From Pyropia yezoensis (lineage: Eukaryota; Rhodophyta; Bangiophyceae; Bangiales; Bangiaceae): 64,000 bases of DNA. The stretch is from positions 124,001 through 188,000 of the forward strand of contig CM020619.1 in assembly GCA_009829735.1 (NCBI GenBank), in the 5' to 3' direction. Below the pieces are notes generated by a model. It ran no database searches, had not been told where the DNA came from, and saw only the letters and a list, made by a program, of their open reading frames with translations. A program made the translations under genes and the position numbers. Of this stretch, positions 29,761 to 41,240 are shown one piece after another; within the stretch, counting starts at the first letter, position 1, and the number at the start of each line of letters is the position of its first letter.

Positions 29761-32286
29761 GAGGGGTCGATGAAGTGCGCGTCGACCACAGGCCCACAGA
29801 GCACGTCAGCCGCCCAGGGTGCGGCCGGACGACCCCCCTCCCCCGACGCACCGGGGTGCGCGTGGGGGGTGCGGACAAGTGTGAGCCCGCATGCGGCCAA
29901 TAGGCCGCCCCCGGTGCAGGTGTCGTCCGTCTGGACGGCGGCCGGCAGCGGCTGGCAGCGGCCGCCACTGTGGGGGGCGGGGCTGCAGCCACACCGGCAA
30001 TGACGGCAAAGAGGGAGAAAAAGGCGGCTTGCAGCAGCATAGAGCGTGTGGCCGCGGGGGCGGCGCCCCTTCGCGTATGGCCGCCCAAGAGGGGGATGGC
30101 CGCCCCCACCAACCGCTGCAACCGTGCGGCCGCGAGAGGAGTGGCGGAGATGCGGCGTGGCAACCGGGGAGGCCGAAACGAGGGGGGATGATGACCCTTT
30201 TCGGCCTCCAGGCCGCCAGGCCGCCCTGCATGCAAGTGGAGGCGGCCCCTTCGCCGGGGTCGCGGCCGATCCTACCGTTGCGGCCGCCAATGTGGGCGCC
30301 AACGATGGGGTCGCTAGCGTGGCTCACCCACGTGCTGGGAGCCAACCGCGACAACCGTGCGGCCAAGTGGAAATCGGGCGAGGAGAGTTGGCGACCCCCC
30401 GCCGGCGACCACCCCGCGGGCGACTGCCTCGCAAACAGTGCAGACGTGGGCCAGAGCGGCCGGTGGGAAACGCCTCCCGACAGCGGTGGCGCGAAGTGGG
30501 GATCCGTGTCGACGACAGAGCGCAGGTGGGGCGTGTGGTGGGAAGGGGGGGGGCGTGGTCATGTGGGGGGGAGGGGGGGGGGAGGAAGCACCCCCGCAAG
30601 GCTCACGTCCCGCCCCTGGAAATTGTCGGGGGGTCACGCGACACCCTCGGCCGAGACACCTCGTGTGGCCAACCAGCACGGCAGCGCCCATGGGCGTTGG
30701 TGCCCACAGGGGGGGTTGAATAGGAAACGCCCGCACAGTTCCATTGGGCGGGAGCGATGTGTGGGGGAGGGGGTTCAACAGTACTCTGGGCAGCAAGCGG
30801 CGGGGAGGGGCTGCGACCGGATTGGCGTGCCCAATGAGAATCAGGGCCGACACGAGGCGGGGCGTTGCCGCCACGCCAAAGGCGACCACCGGGGGCCGCC
30901 CCTGTCCACTGTTGGCACCCTCCTGCGGCCGTGGGGCGGGCGTGGGGCGATGAGGGGGGGCGTCGGGGAAGGCGCGGCTGCGTAGACGGCGGTGGCTGGC
31001 TTGGCGACGCGCAGGGGAGAGCGGGGGGGTGACACGCGTAAAGCATGGAGACGGAGACGCAAAACCCGAGGTGGGGGCGTGCACGGGCCTGGGAAGAGGG
31101 TCAACCGACCGACAACCGCCGGAGTTGCGCATAGACACGTGATACGCGACCGGGGGGGAATGCAAGAGCCGCCGGGGCCGCGTGCGCCGGCAAGGGGTAA
31201 AGAAATGAGAGGGGGGGGGGGGCGAATCTCGTTCACCATAATTCGCATTGCGGGGTCCATGCATGGCGGGGGGGAATGCGCAACCTCGCGCCTCGAAAAA
31301 AAAAAAGAGGAGGCACGATGGAGCCGCCGCGCTGTGGTCCCCTCATAGAGCGTGCGAAAGTTGCGGAAACGACGCCGGTACACCGCATGAAGTCGCGGAA
31401 GCGCGCAACTGTCAACCATGCAGAAAACGACGTGGTCGGTTGTCGCATGGACCGAGCGGTCACAACCGTCCGTTCCCGGCATACACTGATCGCAGGCGGG
31501 GCGCGTCGAGGGAAACCGCGTCAGGTGATTGGCTCGTTGCACAGAGACGGTCGGACACGACCCCAACCGACCGCAAACAGACTTATATACACTTTTGCGT
31601 GTGTATATTCGCATATGGACAGGAATATTGGAGCGAGTTTGGACTGCACGTGGCAAGAAAAGTCGCATTGCACAGTCATGTTAGGCAACGTTCGACAAAA
31701 GTATGGACGAGATACACGAGATTGCCTTGCTTTGTGCTGCGTGTCTCGCTTGTTCAGCAGGAGAGTCGACAATGTTTCCTCGTTTTCGAGCCTTGCACCT
31801 GTCTTCGGGGGGGGGCTTGCCCCAGGTTGAATAATACCATCGAACACGCAATAGGCGACAGCGAACCCTCCCCACTTCTGCTTTAAGGCAGCGGAAAGCC
31901 ACTTGCTATCGTGAAGGCCAGCTGTCCCGTCTTAAAATCATGTAGCCCCTGTGATCCAGCAACTCCATTGCATATATCGGCTTTTGCCACGCTGCTCCAC
32001 TCAGCAGTGCCCACGTGGCTGCTTCAATTCAGATTGGCGTGAGATGGTATCGGGATCGTCGTGACGTTGTTGGAAACACTCTCAGATCACTCAAATAAGA
32101 AATCCAGCAGGGTCGCTTCGTTACACCCGAATCACTCCACCGCTCGGCGAATACGGTGAAGTTCGGGTTTCCGAATCCGAACGCCGTTTGGATAGATTGA
32201 CACACAAAGTAATACGTGTGCAAGAATTTTACGGACAATGACCCACCAAGAGCATGGAGATGGCTCCCCACTGGCTTTGTACTGTA
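29761..32286. other. Unassigned GC-rich to mixed region between Harbinger 2 and Tc1
   Basis: 29761-31200 is GC-rich with G-runs and overlapping low-complexity frames on both strands; no frame stands out. 31200-32040 has a lower GC content, an A-run at 31297-31308 and TATA-like sequences (near 31580-31605). 32041-32082 is copy 2 of a dispersed repeat. No gene is supported. Confidence 0.45.
32041..32082 (-). repeat. Dispersed repeat core, copy 2
   Basis: Reverse complement of 20875-20916 with one mismatch in 42 bases. Diverged similarity continues beyond the core toward lower coordinates. It lies 205 bases from the Tc1 element's left end. Confidence 0.8.
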
Positions 32287-33556
32287 CAGTCGGTAACCAA
32301 TTTTATCCGTACGGGCAAAAACGAGATTCGTACGGAGAAATTCGACAGTAAGCAACCCCTCGATTCCAGGCACTGGGCCCGTCAGTACTTGGTGCTGGCG
32401 CCCTGAGCGGCTATGACACCCCGCACACGACGGGGCATCGACTCCGCCAGAGCCTTGAAAAGGGCATAAAGGATGGCGTCCCACTCCTGGCAGAGAGCCG
32501 CCCACAGCTGGTCCTTTCGCTTGGGCGCCGTGGGGCGCTGCCGCAGGCGGCACTCCAGCTCCGCCCAGGCATTCTTGGACGCCTTCACCGCGTGACATGG
32601 TGCCAAGTCCTCTTGCAGCCACGCAGCGTCCGGCACGCCGTAGTCAGCGCAAGTCTGGTGCACAACGTAGTCCTCGAGGACGCCAGCGCACTTGGCTGCG
32701 TTCATGGAGCCATCGACCCGCAACAGAGGCGTCCGGCCGCGCGCCGAGAGCCCCCCCCACACCATCACGGACTGGCGCCCGCTCTGGAAGGTTGGGCGCA
32801 GGCGATGCGGGGCGTACCGCTCGCCGTTGCGCCGCCAAACGCGCGAGAAGCTGGCGTCGCGGACCACAAACGAGCTTTCTTCGGTAAAGAGCACAGACGC
32901 CCACTCAGCCGTCCAGCCCCAGCGTTCTTTCGCCCACAGGAGGCGCTTTGCGACGTTCTTGGCTGACAGGAAGGGCTTCTTCGCGGCCACCCGGGAGAGG
33001 AACCCCATAGCGCGGACGGCCCTACGCACAGTGGAGGCGGACACTGAGCCCTTGCTGGGCCCGCCCGACGCGTGGGAGCGCGTGGTGTTGACCATCTCCG
33101 TCAGGGCGGCCACAGAGGAGAACCCGTTGTCGTCCATCGCCCGCTTGAGGCTGCGCAGCTCACGGTCCGTCAGTTTCTTGGGTCGACCACGCTTGTCCAC
33201 CTTGGCGCGGGCTGCAGCCACGCGCATGGCCATTGCCGCGTAGGCGATGGTGCTCTTGAAGCGACCTAAAGCCGTGCTGATGGTCAGCAGGGACTTGCCC
33301 TGTTGGAGAAGGGCCGTGATGGCGGTGCGCTCGCCGTCGGACAGGGGGCGACGTGCTGAGCCCGCCATGGTGCCTGCCGACCTCGGCGCGGTCCTGGGCG
33401 CTGATCTATGGGCTGTTATAGGGGGACCGTGCCGTAGCACTTGGGCGCGGCCGCGCGCGGGATGCGGCAATCTCGGGCCGTATGACCCTTTTTTACGTCG
33501 GATGTGGCATCTCAAATTTCTTTCAGAAGCGTACGGATAAAATTGGGTACCGACTG
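32287..33556 (-). mobile_element. Tc1/mariner DNA transposon with complete TIRs
   Basis: A 1270-bp element. Left TIR 32287-32313 begins CAGTCGGTAACCAATTTTAT. The right TIR 33530-33556 is its reverse complement with one mismatch over 27 bases. Both ends are bordered by TA (32285-32286 and 33557-33558), the superfamily's target duplication. One transposase ORF on the - strand fills the interior. Good TIR identity implies fairly recent movement, probably supplied in trans because this copy's transposase lacks catalytic residues. Confidence 0.93.
32382..33368 (-). CDS. Tc1-like transposase, catalytically defective
   Basis: 328 residues from ATG 33368 (MAGSARRPLSDGERTAI). The N-terminal two helix-turn-helix modules (residues ~8-120) include the basic link KRGRPKKLTDRELRSLKRAM. 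The DDE domain follows: WASVLFTEESSFV, SVMVWGGLSARGRTPLLRVDGS, AWLQEDLAPCHAVKASK, then WAELECRLR and SMPRRVRGVIA...TKY. Compared with the second copy in this window and the family consensus, about 24 residues are missing in frame between CHAVKASKNA and WAELE. That segment should hold WP..SPDLNPIEN with the third acidic residue. The first Asp of the usual SDES motif is Glu here (TEES). The frame is open, but the enzyme should not be active. Confidence 0.9.
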   Translation of the reverse strand: MAGSARRPLSDGERTAITALLQQGKSLLTISTALGRFKSTIAYAAMAMRVAAARAKVDKRGRPKKLTDRELRSLKRAMDDNGFSSVAALTEMVNTTRSHASGGPSKGSVSASTVRRAVRAMGFLSRVAAKKPFLSAKNVAKRLLWAKERWGWTAEWASVLFTEESSFVVRDASFSRVWRRNGERYAPHRLRPTFQSGRQSVMVWGGLSARGRTPLLRVDGSMNAAKCAGVLEDYVVHQTCADYGVPDAAWLQEDLAPCHAVKASKNAWAELECRLRQRPTAPKRKDQLWAALCQEWDAILYALFKALAESMPRRVRGVIAAQGASTKY

Positions 33557-33558
33557 TA

Positions 33559-35278
33559 CACCCTCGTTCGGGAGCTCTCCGGTGACAGAGGCGGAGCTGT
33601 CTTCTGTGAGCAAGTGTGCACATTTGCGAAGGGAGCTCGCTCGTTGCAGCCGCGCGGCGCCGCCGTACTATGACTGACGCGCGGCACATTAACAACGTGT
33701 CCCACGCTCGTTGATCTGGCGGCTCTGACAGGTATTCGAAACGGTCAGGCGGCCGCCTGACCGCTTCGAGGCGCATCAGGGGCTGTCACCGTGCTCCTGG
33801 TGCACGAGCATCTCGCCCTCCGCAGCCTCGCACCGTCCAAGAGCGCACTTCCCCGCGCGGAGCCTGATGCTTGTTCAAGACCGTGAGAGCGGGCACCTCA
33901 CGACCCATTGCAAGACCAGGCCTGCTAGTTTTATTAAGTACGCTCACACGTGTTCCACTGGTTGCCACCTGTTCGCATTGCATGCGACGTTCGGGTGGAA
34001 CGCTTCCAGAGTTCGGGCGAATCCACCATAATCGCGAACAGGAGTCCGAATCCCAATCGACCCCCCACCAACCCTATAATGCAGAGATCGTTGACCTCTT
34101 ATTGAGCGCAAATTTTACTGGCGCTCCCGTAAATCTCTTTCTAAGACCGTCGCTGGAAGTTGTCCACATCCGCCCTGATCAGGTACAAGAGTTTGAAGTC
34201 AGCTGCCAAAATGAAGCTGCTCCGTGAAGAAACATCTTGAGAGCTGTTCCTAGAATCGTTTCCATAATATGTAACCATACTGTGGTCTACGAGCTGGGTG
34301 TCGGAACTTCTTTGCTGCAGCTTTTCTGAATCGCTCTCCGACCGCTTTTCGGAACTCTTTGAGATAAATGCCTGCACCATGCGCTCGACCGACGAGGAGC
34401 CCACGTCTTCAGGCACTGTCTTGGTGACCGGGGCCATTCCGTGCGTATCCGCTGACCAAGTGCAGGCACCCAATGTCGTTGTGTCTTGACTTCTGTGAGC
34501 TCCAAGAACGATCATGGCCCCAGCTAAGCGCCGCAATCGTAGTCTTCTGACCAGGAAAGCGCTCTTGTTCCCACCTCCTCGCGAGTTCTCTCCCCTGCTG
34601 TCAAGAACTCTTGATGGCATCGGTGATGCGACGACCGAGCCTGCTTCTGAGGCGTTTTTGAGGACCTCCTGCGGGCCTTTTGATACCCCGGCGACCTTGG
34701 ACACACAATGGGCCACAGGCACGGTCAGTACATCCGAACCAAGCGACATCAGTACTGAACGTACTGGGTTTGCCACGGACGTAGAGGTCGAAGAGCGGCC
34801 CTTCGCCTCTCGTCGTGACTTTATGTGCTACGGGTACCTCGATGGGTCTGCGAGAGCGTCCACACGACAATATGACATGATGCGGGAAGTTGAGAACTCC
34901 TTCAGTCCTGCTGAAGCTTGGCCCACGCGGTCTCGACTCCAACAGCTGATGATCAAGCTCATGGAGAGTGCGGCAGCCATGAAGAAAATAACGACTGCAA
35001 GACATCTCCCAATTGGGAAGGGAAGAGCCCAGAGGCGCTTGGCGGACGCTTCCATGCAGTATATTCCTTTCTTTAAACACATCAGGAGATATTTCGTGGA
35101 CGCTGCAAGCGCGCGGATGCTCCACGACAAAGGGGACTCTGACGTGGGCTCTGTAGACAGCCCATCGGATATATTTCAGACTCTAGTGGCTACTGACCCA
35201 TCAAGCAAAAACTCGCGTGCTGGATTCCGCTTTTAATGGAACGCTATGTACTGTTGGGTGCACCATATCAGTGGGATG
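33559..35278 (+). pseudogene. Low-GC gene remnant, left part (unknown family), interrupted by gypsy B
   Basis: Lower-GC DNA with short open stretches. The longest + frame, 34514-35236 (240 codons), contains a mixed-composition, helix-rich segment: FMCYGYLDGSARASTRQYDMMREVENSFSPAEAW...RLQQLMIKLMESAAAMKKI. A - strand frame (34141-34776, 211 codons) overlaps it, so the coding strand is not certain. A second + phase is open up to 35278, where gypsy B is inserted, and an open phase continues at 43620. Part of the segment loosely resembles helical N-terminal regions of Tnp2-type transposases, but I cannot confirm this. It is most likely a decayed gene or an old DNA element. Confidence 0.35.
35274..35278. 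repeat. Target site duplication of gypsy B (left), GGATG
   Basis: GGATG at 35274-35278 directly before the left LTR is repeated at 43620-43624 directly after the right LTR. Five bases is the usual Ty3/gypsy duplication length. Confidence 0.92.
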
Positions 35279-35849
35279 TGTGGTTTAAAACTCGATCCTC
35301 TCAGACACGTGTCAATATCCCTCGGGGGAAAGGGACAGGTAACACAGAAAAGGGAACTACGAGAATGGTATGCCTGTTGCCTCACGTGCCTGCTCGCAGA
35401 GCAAACAGATACGCACGGTAGTGCACACGGGGAAGAGGAAAGCAAACGCGCAGTTATCTTTTTCCTGAGGGCGCGGGCCAAGGGCGCCTCGCTGTCCCTC
35501 TTAACGTGCATCTGGGGGAGCCTCGGCACGTTGGCCAGGTAGCCCCCCCATAACCCCGAGTGGCCCCGACCCGAGTCTAACCTCGTCAGGTCGGGGGCCA
35601 CTATCACTACTAATTCTATTCCCACTCACTAATCTCACACTCAAATTCTCTCAAATCAAGTCTCTCACAAGTATGCAAAAACCCATCGGAAATCCCTCTC
35701 TCACGTGTGGATAGCGTAGTCCACCGCATCCCAGTGCCGGGCACGGGCCACGGCCGCCAACCATCACCACACGGCGGGCGTGTTCTGGCACCTGGTGCCC
35801 TCTGGTTGCAGTCCCGGGTCGGCGCCAAGTCGGGGCCAGGGATGCTACA
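35279..35849 (-). repeat. 3' LTR of gypsy B
   Basis: 571 bases. In element orientation it begins TGTAGCATCC and ends ACCACA (TG...CA). It is identical in length to the partner LTR and differs at one base. A purine-rich tract (AGGGAGGGAG in element orientation, about 35852-35863) lies directly inside it and would be the plus-strand primer. Confidence 0.95.
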
Positions 35850-36844
35850 TAGCTCCCTCCCTATTCCGGCACGTCCTCGGGCAGAACCAGGTGCCACCGT
35901 GCACAGCCTCGAGCACGTCCACATCGGTGCCGAGGTCGAGCGTCTTCACCCCGGTCACGATCACCTGCTCCGATTCCGTCCTCGATCTCCTGCTAACTGG
36001 GCCGCCGGTACAAGAGTCGGGTTGGGCCGCGGCGGTCGGTCGGGCGTCTGCGGCGGCTCCGCCTTCTCCTGTGGCCCCTGTCGGCCTGGTGGCTTCGCCT
36101 GAACCGTCGCCGGCGCGTTTGCGCCCCGCTCCGGCTGTGCCGGTACTTCAGGCTCCTCCGGCACCGCGCTTGTCCGCAGCGAGTCTTGGCGTGGCCGTCC
36201 GGTCGCCGACCACTCCGGCCGTTCTTCCTCGGGCACCTTCTTCAACTGTCGGTGGTCCTGTACCTCTTCTTGAGTTGGGGACTCCGGTTTCTGGGGCTGT
36301 TTTGGACCGTCCGGTAGTGGCATCCTCGGGGCGGTTCGAGATCCCGGCGCCGACTCTGCGCCATACCCACTTCCGGGTACCTGACTGGTACCTGAACCAA
36401 GGTGGCCCGACATGCGACCAGTACGACGACGGTATGATTGAAGACCAGCTGGGTCGTCTTCCGGTGCAGGTTGAAGGCGTCGGGTCTTCCCTGGGGCTGG
36501 GAACTTACGCCAGCGTCTTGAACAACGTGGTTGACCGGGTGTTTGCTTGCGCGGACAGCGGCCAGATGTCGGACAGCCCGGTGGTTGGCGAGCTTCTGGC
36601 GACTTTGACGAGGCATGGCTTGGCCCAGCAGTGGTCAGAGACCTTCACGGGCTTCCAGGGGCGCCAACAGGCATATCTGGATGAGCGGGAGCGCCCGGCA
36701 ACTACCGGTACTACTCCGATGACGTCATACCTGGAAGCGCCGCGCCCGCCGCACTACGTCATCCCGCCTTCCTCCGTTTCCCGTCGTGCCGCGGAGGCAG
36801 CGCTGGAGGACGCTCTTGCAGCGCAGCGTCCGCGCCGGGAGTAG
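35780..36844 (+). CDS. Antisense ORF of gypsy B, unknown function
   Basis: Open frame of about 354 codons on the strand opposite gag-pol, between the integrase end and the 3' LTR, with its 5' part running back into the LTR. No early ATG is evident, so the true start is unclear; it could come from a transcript started or spliced within the LTR. The N-terminal ~180 residues are Pro/Ala/Ser/Val-rich. The C-terminal ~170 are globular (HFRVPDWYLNQGGPTCDQYDDGMIEDQLGRLP, then VVGELLATLTRHGLAQQWSETFTGFQGRQQAYLDERER). The position and orientation match the antisense ORF of gypsy A, and both have an acidic/proline-rich N-terminus and a C-terminal segment containing PDW. No enzymatic or membrane motif is visible. 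Confidence 0.6.
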   Translation: MFWHLVPSGCSPGSAPSRGQGCYIAPSLFRHVLGQNQVPPCTASSTSTSVPRSSVFTPVTITCSDSVLDLLLTGPPVQESGWAAAVGRASAAAPPSPVAPVGLVASPEPSPARLRPAPAVPVLQAPPAPRLSAASLGVAVRSPTTPAVLPRAPSSTVGGPVPLLELGTPVSGAVLDRPVVASSGRFEIPAPTLRHTHFRVPDWYLNQGGPTCDQYDDGMIEDQLGRLPVQVEGVGSSLGLGTYASVLNNVVDRVFACADSGQMSDSPVVGELLATLTRHGLAQQWSETFTGFQGRQQAYLDERERPATTGTTPMTSYLEAPRPPHYVIPPSSVSRRAAEAALEDALAAQRPRRE

Positions 36845-36989
36845 TACTTGGAGGCAAGGAGGGTGAGAGTCTTGGGAGAAGCGAGGAGGGAAGAGGCGGA
36901 GAGAAGGGTTGCTCGAGCGGGTGCTTGTTTTTCTTGGTAGTTCCATGCTTGCATTGCGTGTTTTCCTTGATACACCCGTTCCCTTCTTC

Positions 36990-39900
36990 TCACTCCTCTT
37001 GTTCCGCGTCCGTTGCGGGTGAGCTCGGCTCGTCCCGTGGGTCTTGATCAGCCCCTTCCTCCTGGTCCTCCTCCGAGTCCGATTCCAGGATCTTGCCGGC
37101 TCTGACCACCGGAGTGCCCTCAATCCCGTTCCGTCGCGTGTAGGCGCAGACGTCCGCGATGGGTAACCGGTTTGAGGGTTCCCAGGTATCATCAGCCGGG
37201 TTAAAACCGAACCAGCGTACTCGCAGGTTCAAGCGTCCGCTCCTCCAGGCATGGTCGACAAACTTGACGTAGACATATTCCCGGCCTTCTTCTTGGGATA
37301 GCCAGGGAACTGCGGCCCGCTTGCGCCGGGTCAAGTCCCGTTTGCTTGGCGGTGGAGCTCGGGTGACGTGGTCGCTGCTCACCCGGTACGGGGAGCCATC
37401 CACGTCTAGGAGAAAGGTCCAGCCATCCGTATTCAGGATCTCATAAGATCCATCCGTCTTAGAGTCCAGCTTCCCCCGGGTCTTGCTATGGTTGTCCACA
37501 AAAACCCAGTCGCCACCACCCAGTTCCTTGTTCTTTTCCCGGACTCCTTTGTCTTGGTCCCGCTTGTATCGCTCCTGGGTCTTCGATATTGACTCCTTGA
37601 CTCTTGGGAGCAGGAGCTTCAGTTGTTCCAGGAACTCATCCTTTGCCTTGGGACCTGACTTCAGTGCAGGCTGGAGACCATCTGGTATTCTTTCCAGGGA
37701 GAAGTTGGTCAGCCGCCTTGGGGTGACAAAGTCGAGTGGAGCGACCCCCGTTGTCCGGTGAACTCGGGAGTTGTAGGCTAGCGTGAGGACAGCCAGAAGT
37801 TCGTCCCAGTCTTCTTGATGCTCCTCCACGTAGTGCCGTAGCATGTCCACCAGAGTCCGATTGAATCGTTCCACCTGGCCGTTCGTTTGCGGGTGGTATG
37901 TCGTAGTGAACAAGTTCTTGATACCCATCAGGTCACAGACTCCTTGGAAGAACAGGGATGCAAACTGGGGGCCATTGTCCGTCAAGACGGAGTCTGGAGG
38001 GCCGTAGGCAGCTATCCAGTACTCGCAAAAAGGCTGACGTAACATCCAGGGCCGTAATGGTCCTCAGCGGGATTGCTCGAGTGAACTTGGAGAGCCGGTC
38101 ACAGATGATAAGCAGGTATATGTTGCCACTGGATGTTTCAGGTAAGGGCCCCAGGATGTCCATGCTTAAACTTGCAAAGGTCTCTGCCGCTGGAAATAGG
38201 CGTAGCTTAGAAGTTTTCTTCCTCTGGGACAACCGTTTCCTTGCGCAAGAGACACAAGCCTCCAAGTACTTATGGACGTCACTGGCCATGGTTTCCCAGT
38301 AATAATGTCGTCGCATTGACGCATACATCCGATTGATGCCAGGATGTCCGGCCTGGGGAGACGAGTGCTCCAGGCGGAGGATGTCAACTCGTAGACTCCG
38401 GGGTACGTAGACTTGAGTTGCCCCATCGAAGGGTGACAACCGTACCAGGAGTCCGTCTGTGGACTCGGAGAAGCGACTGTTCCGGTTCAGGTCCATTTGG
38501 TGACGAAGCTCCAAGCATTGAGGATCCGTCAGTTGTGCCTCCAGCATCCGGTGAATGGTCACCGTTTGATGAGCTTCAGGTGTCTCATACAGGGGAGCAT
38601 GCCAGCCACGTCCGACATTCGGGAGGATGAAACAAGGTACTTCCTCCGGGATATGACCGGTGTCGGCTGCAGGAGTCTCCAGCCGGGACATGGTGTCGGC
38701 GCAGTGGTGCTCCCTCCCTGCTCTGGTGCACACCTTGTACTTGAATTCTGAAAGGTGTAGGCGCCACCGGGCGACCCTTCCTTGGCTGCTGTCCATACAG
38801 AGCAGCCACCTTAGGCTGGCGTGATCCATCCGGATGAGGAGCTCTTGTCCCTCGAGATATGGGCGTAACAGGAAGCAAGCCCAGACGACCGCCAAGCACT
38901 CGCGCTCCGTCGTGGAATAATTCTTCTCAGCTGGAGTCAGGACGCGGCTGTAGTAGCCTATCGGGAGGAAGTGCCCATCAGGTTGCTGCTGGAGTAGAGA
39001 GCACCCCACCTGGACGCCACAGGCATCAGTCTCCAAGGCAAGCTGGCCCTCCCGCTTGGGTAACGCCAGTACTGGAGTTGTGGTCAGGCGCTTCTTGAGC
39101 TCTTCGAAGGCCGCGGTCTGCTTCTCGTCGAACACCGGGAGTTGTGCGGGGAGCTTCTTGCTGGTGAGCTTGGTCAGTGGCCGGGCAATCAGGGCGTAGT
39201 CCCTTACGAACCGGCGGTAAACGTTGCACATACCCAGGAAGCTCTTGAGTTCCGTCTGGGTCTTAGGTTGCCGTGCATGCCGGAGGGCCTTGATGTTCTT
39301 CTCATTCACTCGGAGCTCCCCCGGACTCAGCACGTGCCCCAGGTACTCCACCTCAGTCTCAAACAGGTGGCACTTCTCGGCCTTCAGGGTAACTCCAGCC
39401 TTGGACAGGAGAGCCAGGACCTCTCATAGGTGCTCCAGGTGTTCCGCCGGGGTCTTGGAGAAAACGATGATATCGTCCAGGTAGACCGAACATGTTCTCC
39501 ACCTTAGCCCTGACAGGATGATGTCGATGGCTCTCTGGAAGGTTGCCGGAGCATTGGTGAGGCAAAAAGGAAGACGCTTGCACCGGAATAGTCCCAGGTG
39601 GCACGTGAAGGTAGTCTTGTCCTTGTCCTCGTCGGCCAGAGGGATCTGCCAGTAACCGGCATTACAATCCAGCGTCGAGAAGAGGGTGGCATCACCAAGA
39701 AAGTCGATGCAATCATCCATCCGGGGTATCGGGTATACATCCTTGACTGTCATCTCGTTCAGGCGTCTGTAGTCAACGCAGAAACGGAATTGACCGCCAG
39801 GTTTTGGGACGACTACCACCGGGAAGGCCCACTCGCCATCAGACGGCTCGATAACATCCATCTTGAGCATCTTGTTAACCTGCTTTTCAATCTCATCCCG

Positions 39901-40950
39901 GCGATGAGGTCCAGCCCGGTATGGTTGCAGGTGTACTGGCTTGGCATCCGGCTTGAGTTGAATCCGGTGTAGCGTGGCGTCCATCTTGCCCAGCTCTCCA
40001 GACCACAGGTGCCGATATTCCTGGAGAAGCTTCTCCAGTGCCTCCTTCAAGTCGGGAGGAACATTTTCTTGCTTAACCTTCGGCATCCCGGGTGGTGTTT
40101 GTTCGGGCTTCAGAGGGTCGCTGACAACCTGCTCTTGTTTCGGAGGTGCGTCTAGGGCCGTCAGGTTGGATGCCAGCTCTTGTTGCAGGTTCAAGAGGTC
40201 TTCCTTGCTCATAGCACGGGCGGACCGCCGGTAAGGCTCTGCTGTACCAACTCGGGTGCCCTTGGCGAGGGTTATTGGCTTCCGGCTCACGTTGACGATC
40301 AGCACCGAGAACGGGGTGTGCCTCTCCACCTTCTTGTGATGTCCGTGGGCCAAGTATAACCGGTGTTTCGCCAGAAATTCCTTACGTCCGTAGATCAGGC
40401 ATTGACCTGCAGTTCGGGTCGTTACTTGAACCTTGGTCTCCGAGCGAGGAGGTAGGAGCACCGGTTTGAAGAGAGTCAAGGTAGAGGGTGGGATGCGTTC
40501 CTTCTTGTTCTTGACTACACGAACCTTGGCGTCCAGGTGCTCCAGCACTGGTGACACAAACCCATGGTTGAACTGCACCTTTCGTTATCCGGGGAGGATA
40601 CTCTTGACATGCTGCTTCTGGAAGTCCCAGCCTAGGATGAGGGGGACGGATAGAGTCTTGACTACTAGAAAGGGAAAAAGCATTGGTTCATTGTTGACAT
40701 AGATGGCGACAGGAAGACGGCCAAGCGGTCGTAGGGTTTGACCCGAAGCGTCGACGATATGGGTCCGGGTAGGCGCTCTCCAGGCATGTCGGCGCCAACC
40801 CGGAGGTAACAGGTTCTCAGTGATGACGCTTAGTCCGGCTCCCGTGTCAACCACCGGTGTAACAGCTTGGGGGAGGCTATCCCCCACACGCATACGAGCA
40901 TTAATCTTGAGGGTTTCCTTCCGCAGGACAAGCAAGGTTCCCTTGAACAA
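36990..40950 (-). mobile_element. pol: Pol region of gypsy B: protease, RT, RNase H, integrase, chromodomain
   Basis: From right to left: protease with VVDTGAG near 40840; RT with FCVDYRRLN and VYLDDIIVF (near 39470); RNase H with NYSTTERECLAVVWA and MDHASLRWLL; integrase with its HHCC head (HPGINRMYASMRRHYYW, CVSCARKR), MDILGPLPETSSG, LTDNGPQFAS and HPQTNGQVERFNRT; then a clear chromodomain (VRWFGFNPADDTWEPSNRL, about 37150-37210) and an acidic tail. Domain order and the C-terminal chromodomain place it with chromoviruses. About three breaks divide the region into open blocks. Confidence 0.9.
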
Positions 40951-41240
40951 ACAGGGTGTCCAGGCGGCTACCAGTTGAGCAGGTAACTGCCGTCCTTTCT
41001 CCCGGCACGCAAGGGGAGAACGGGGAGAAGTACCCTGCCGTCGGAGATTCGGGAAGACACTTGGAGAGAGCGTCTGCCCTATTCGTTTCCCGGGTTTGAG
41101 GAGTCCTTAGAGGTTTCGGTCTCCAGGTCAAAGTCCGTAGGAGCTTCCCTTGCCAGAGCCTCCGTGATGCTCTGCAAGGTTGCCACCCGGATTGCGTGAA
41201 CCTGTGCCTTGTCCATCTTGGAGGGTGCTCGCCGATCAGC

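Noticed and set aside
34141-34776. 211-codon - strand ORF as a gene
   Set aside because: Overlaps a + strand frame of similar quality; neither is decisive, so the region is listed only as a gene remnant.
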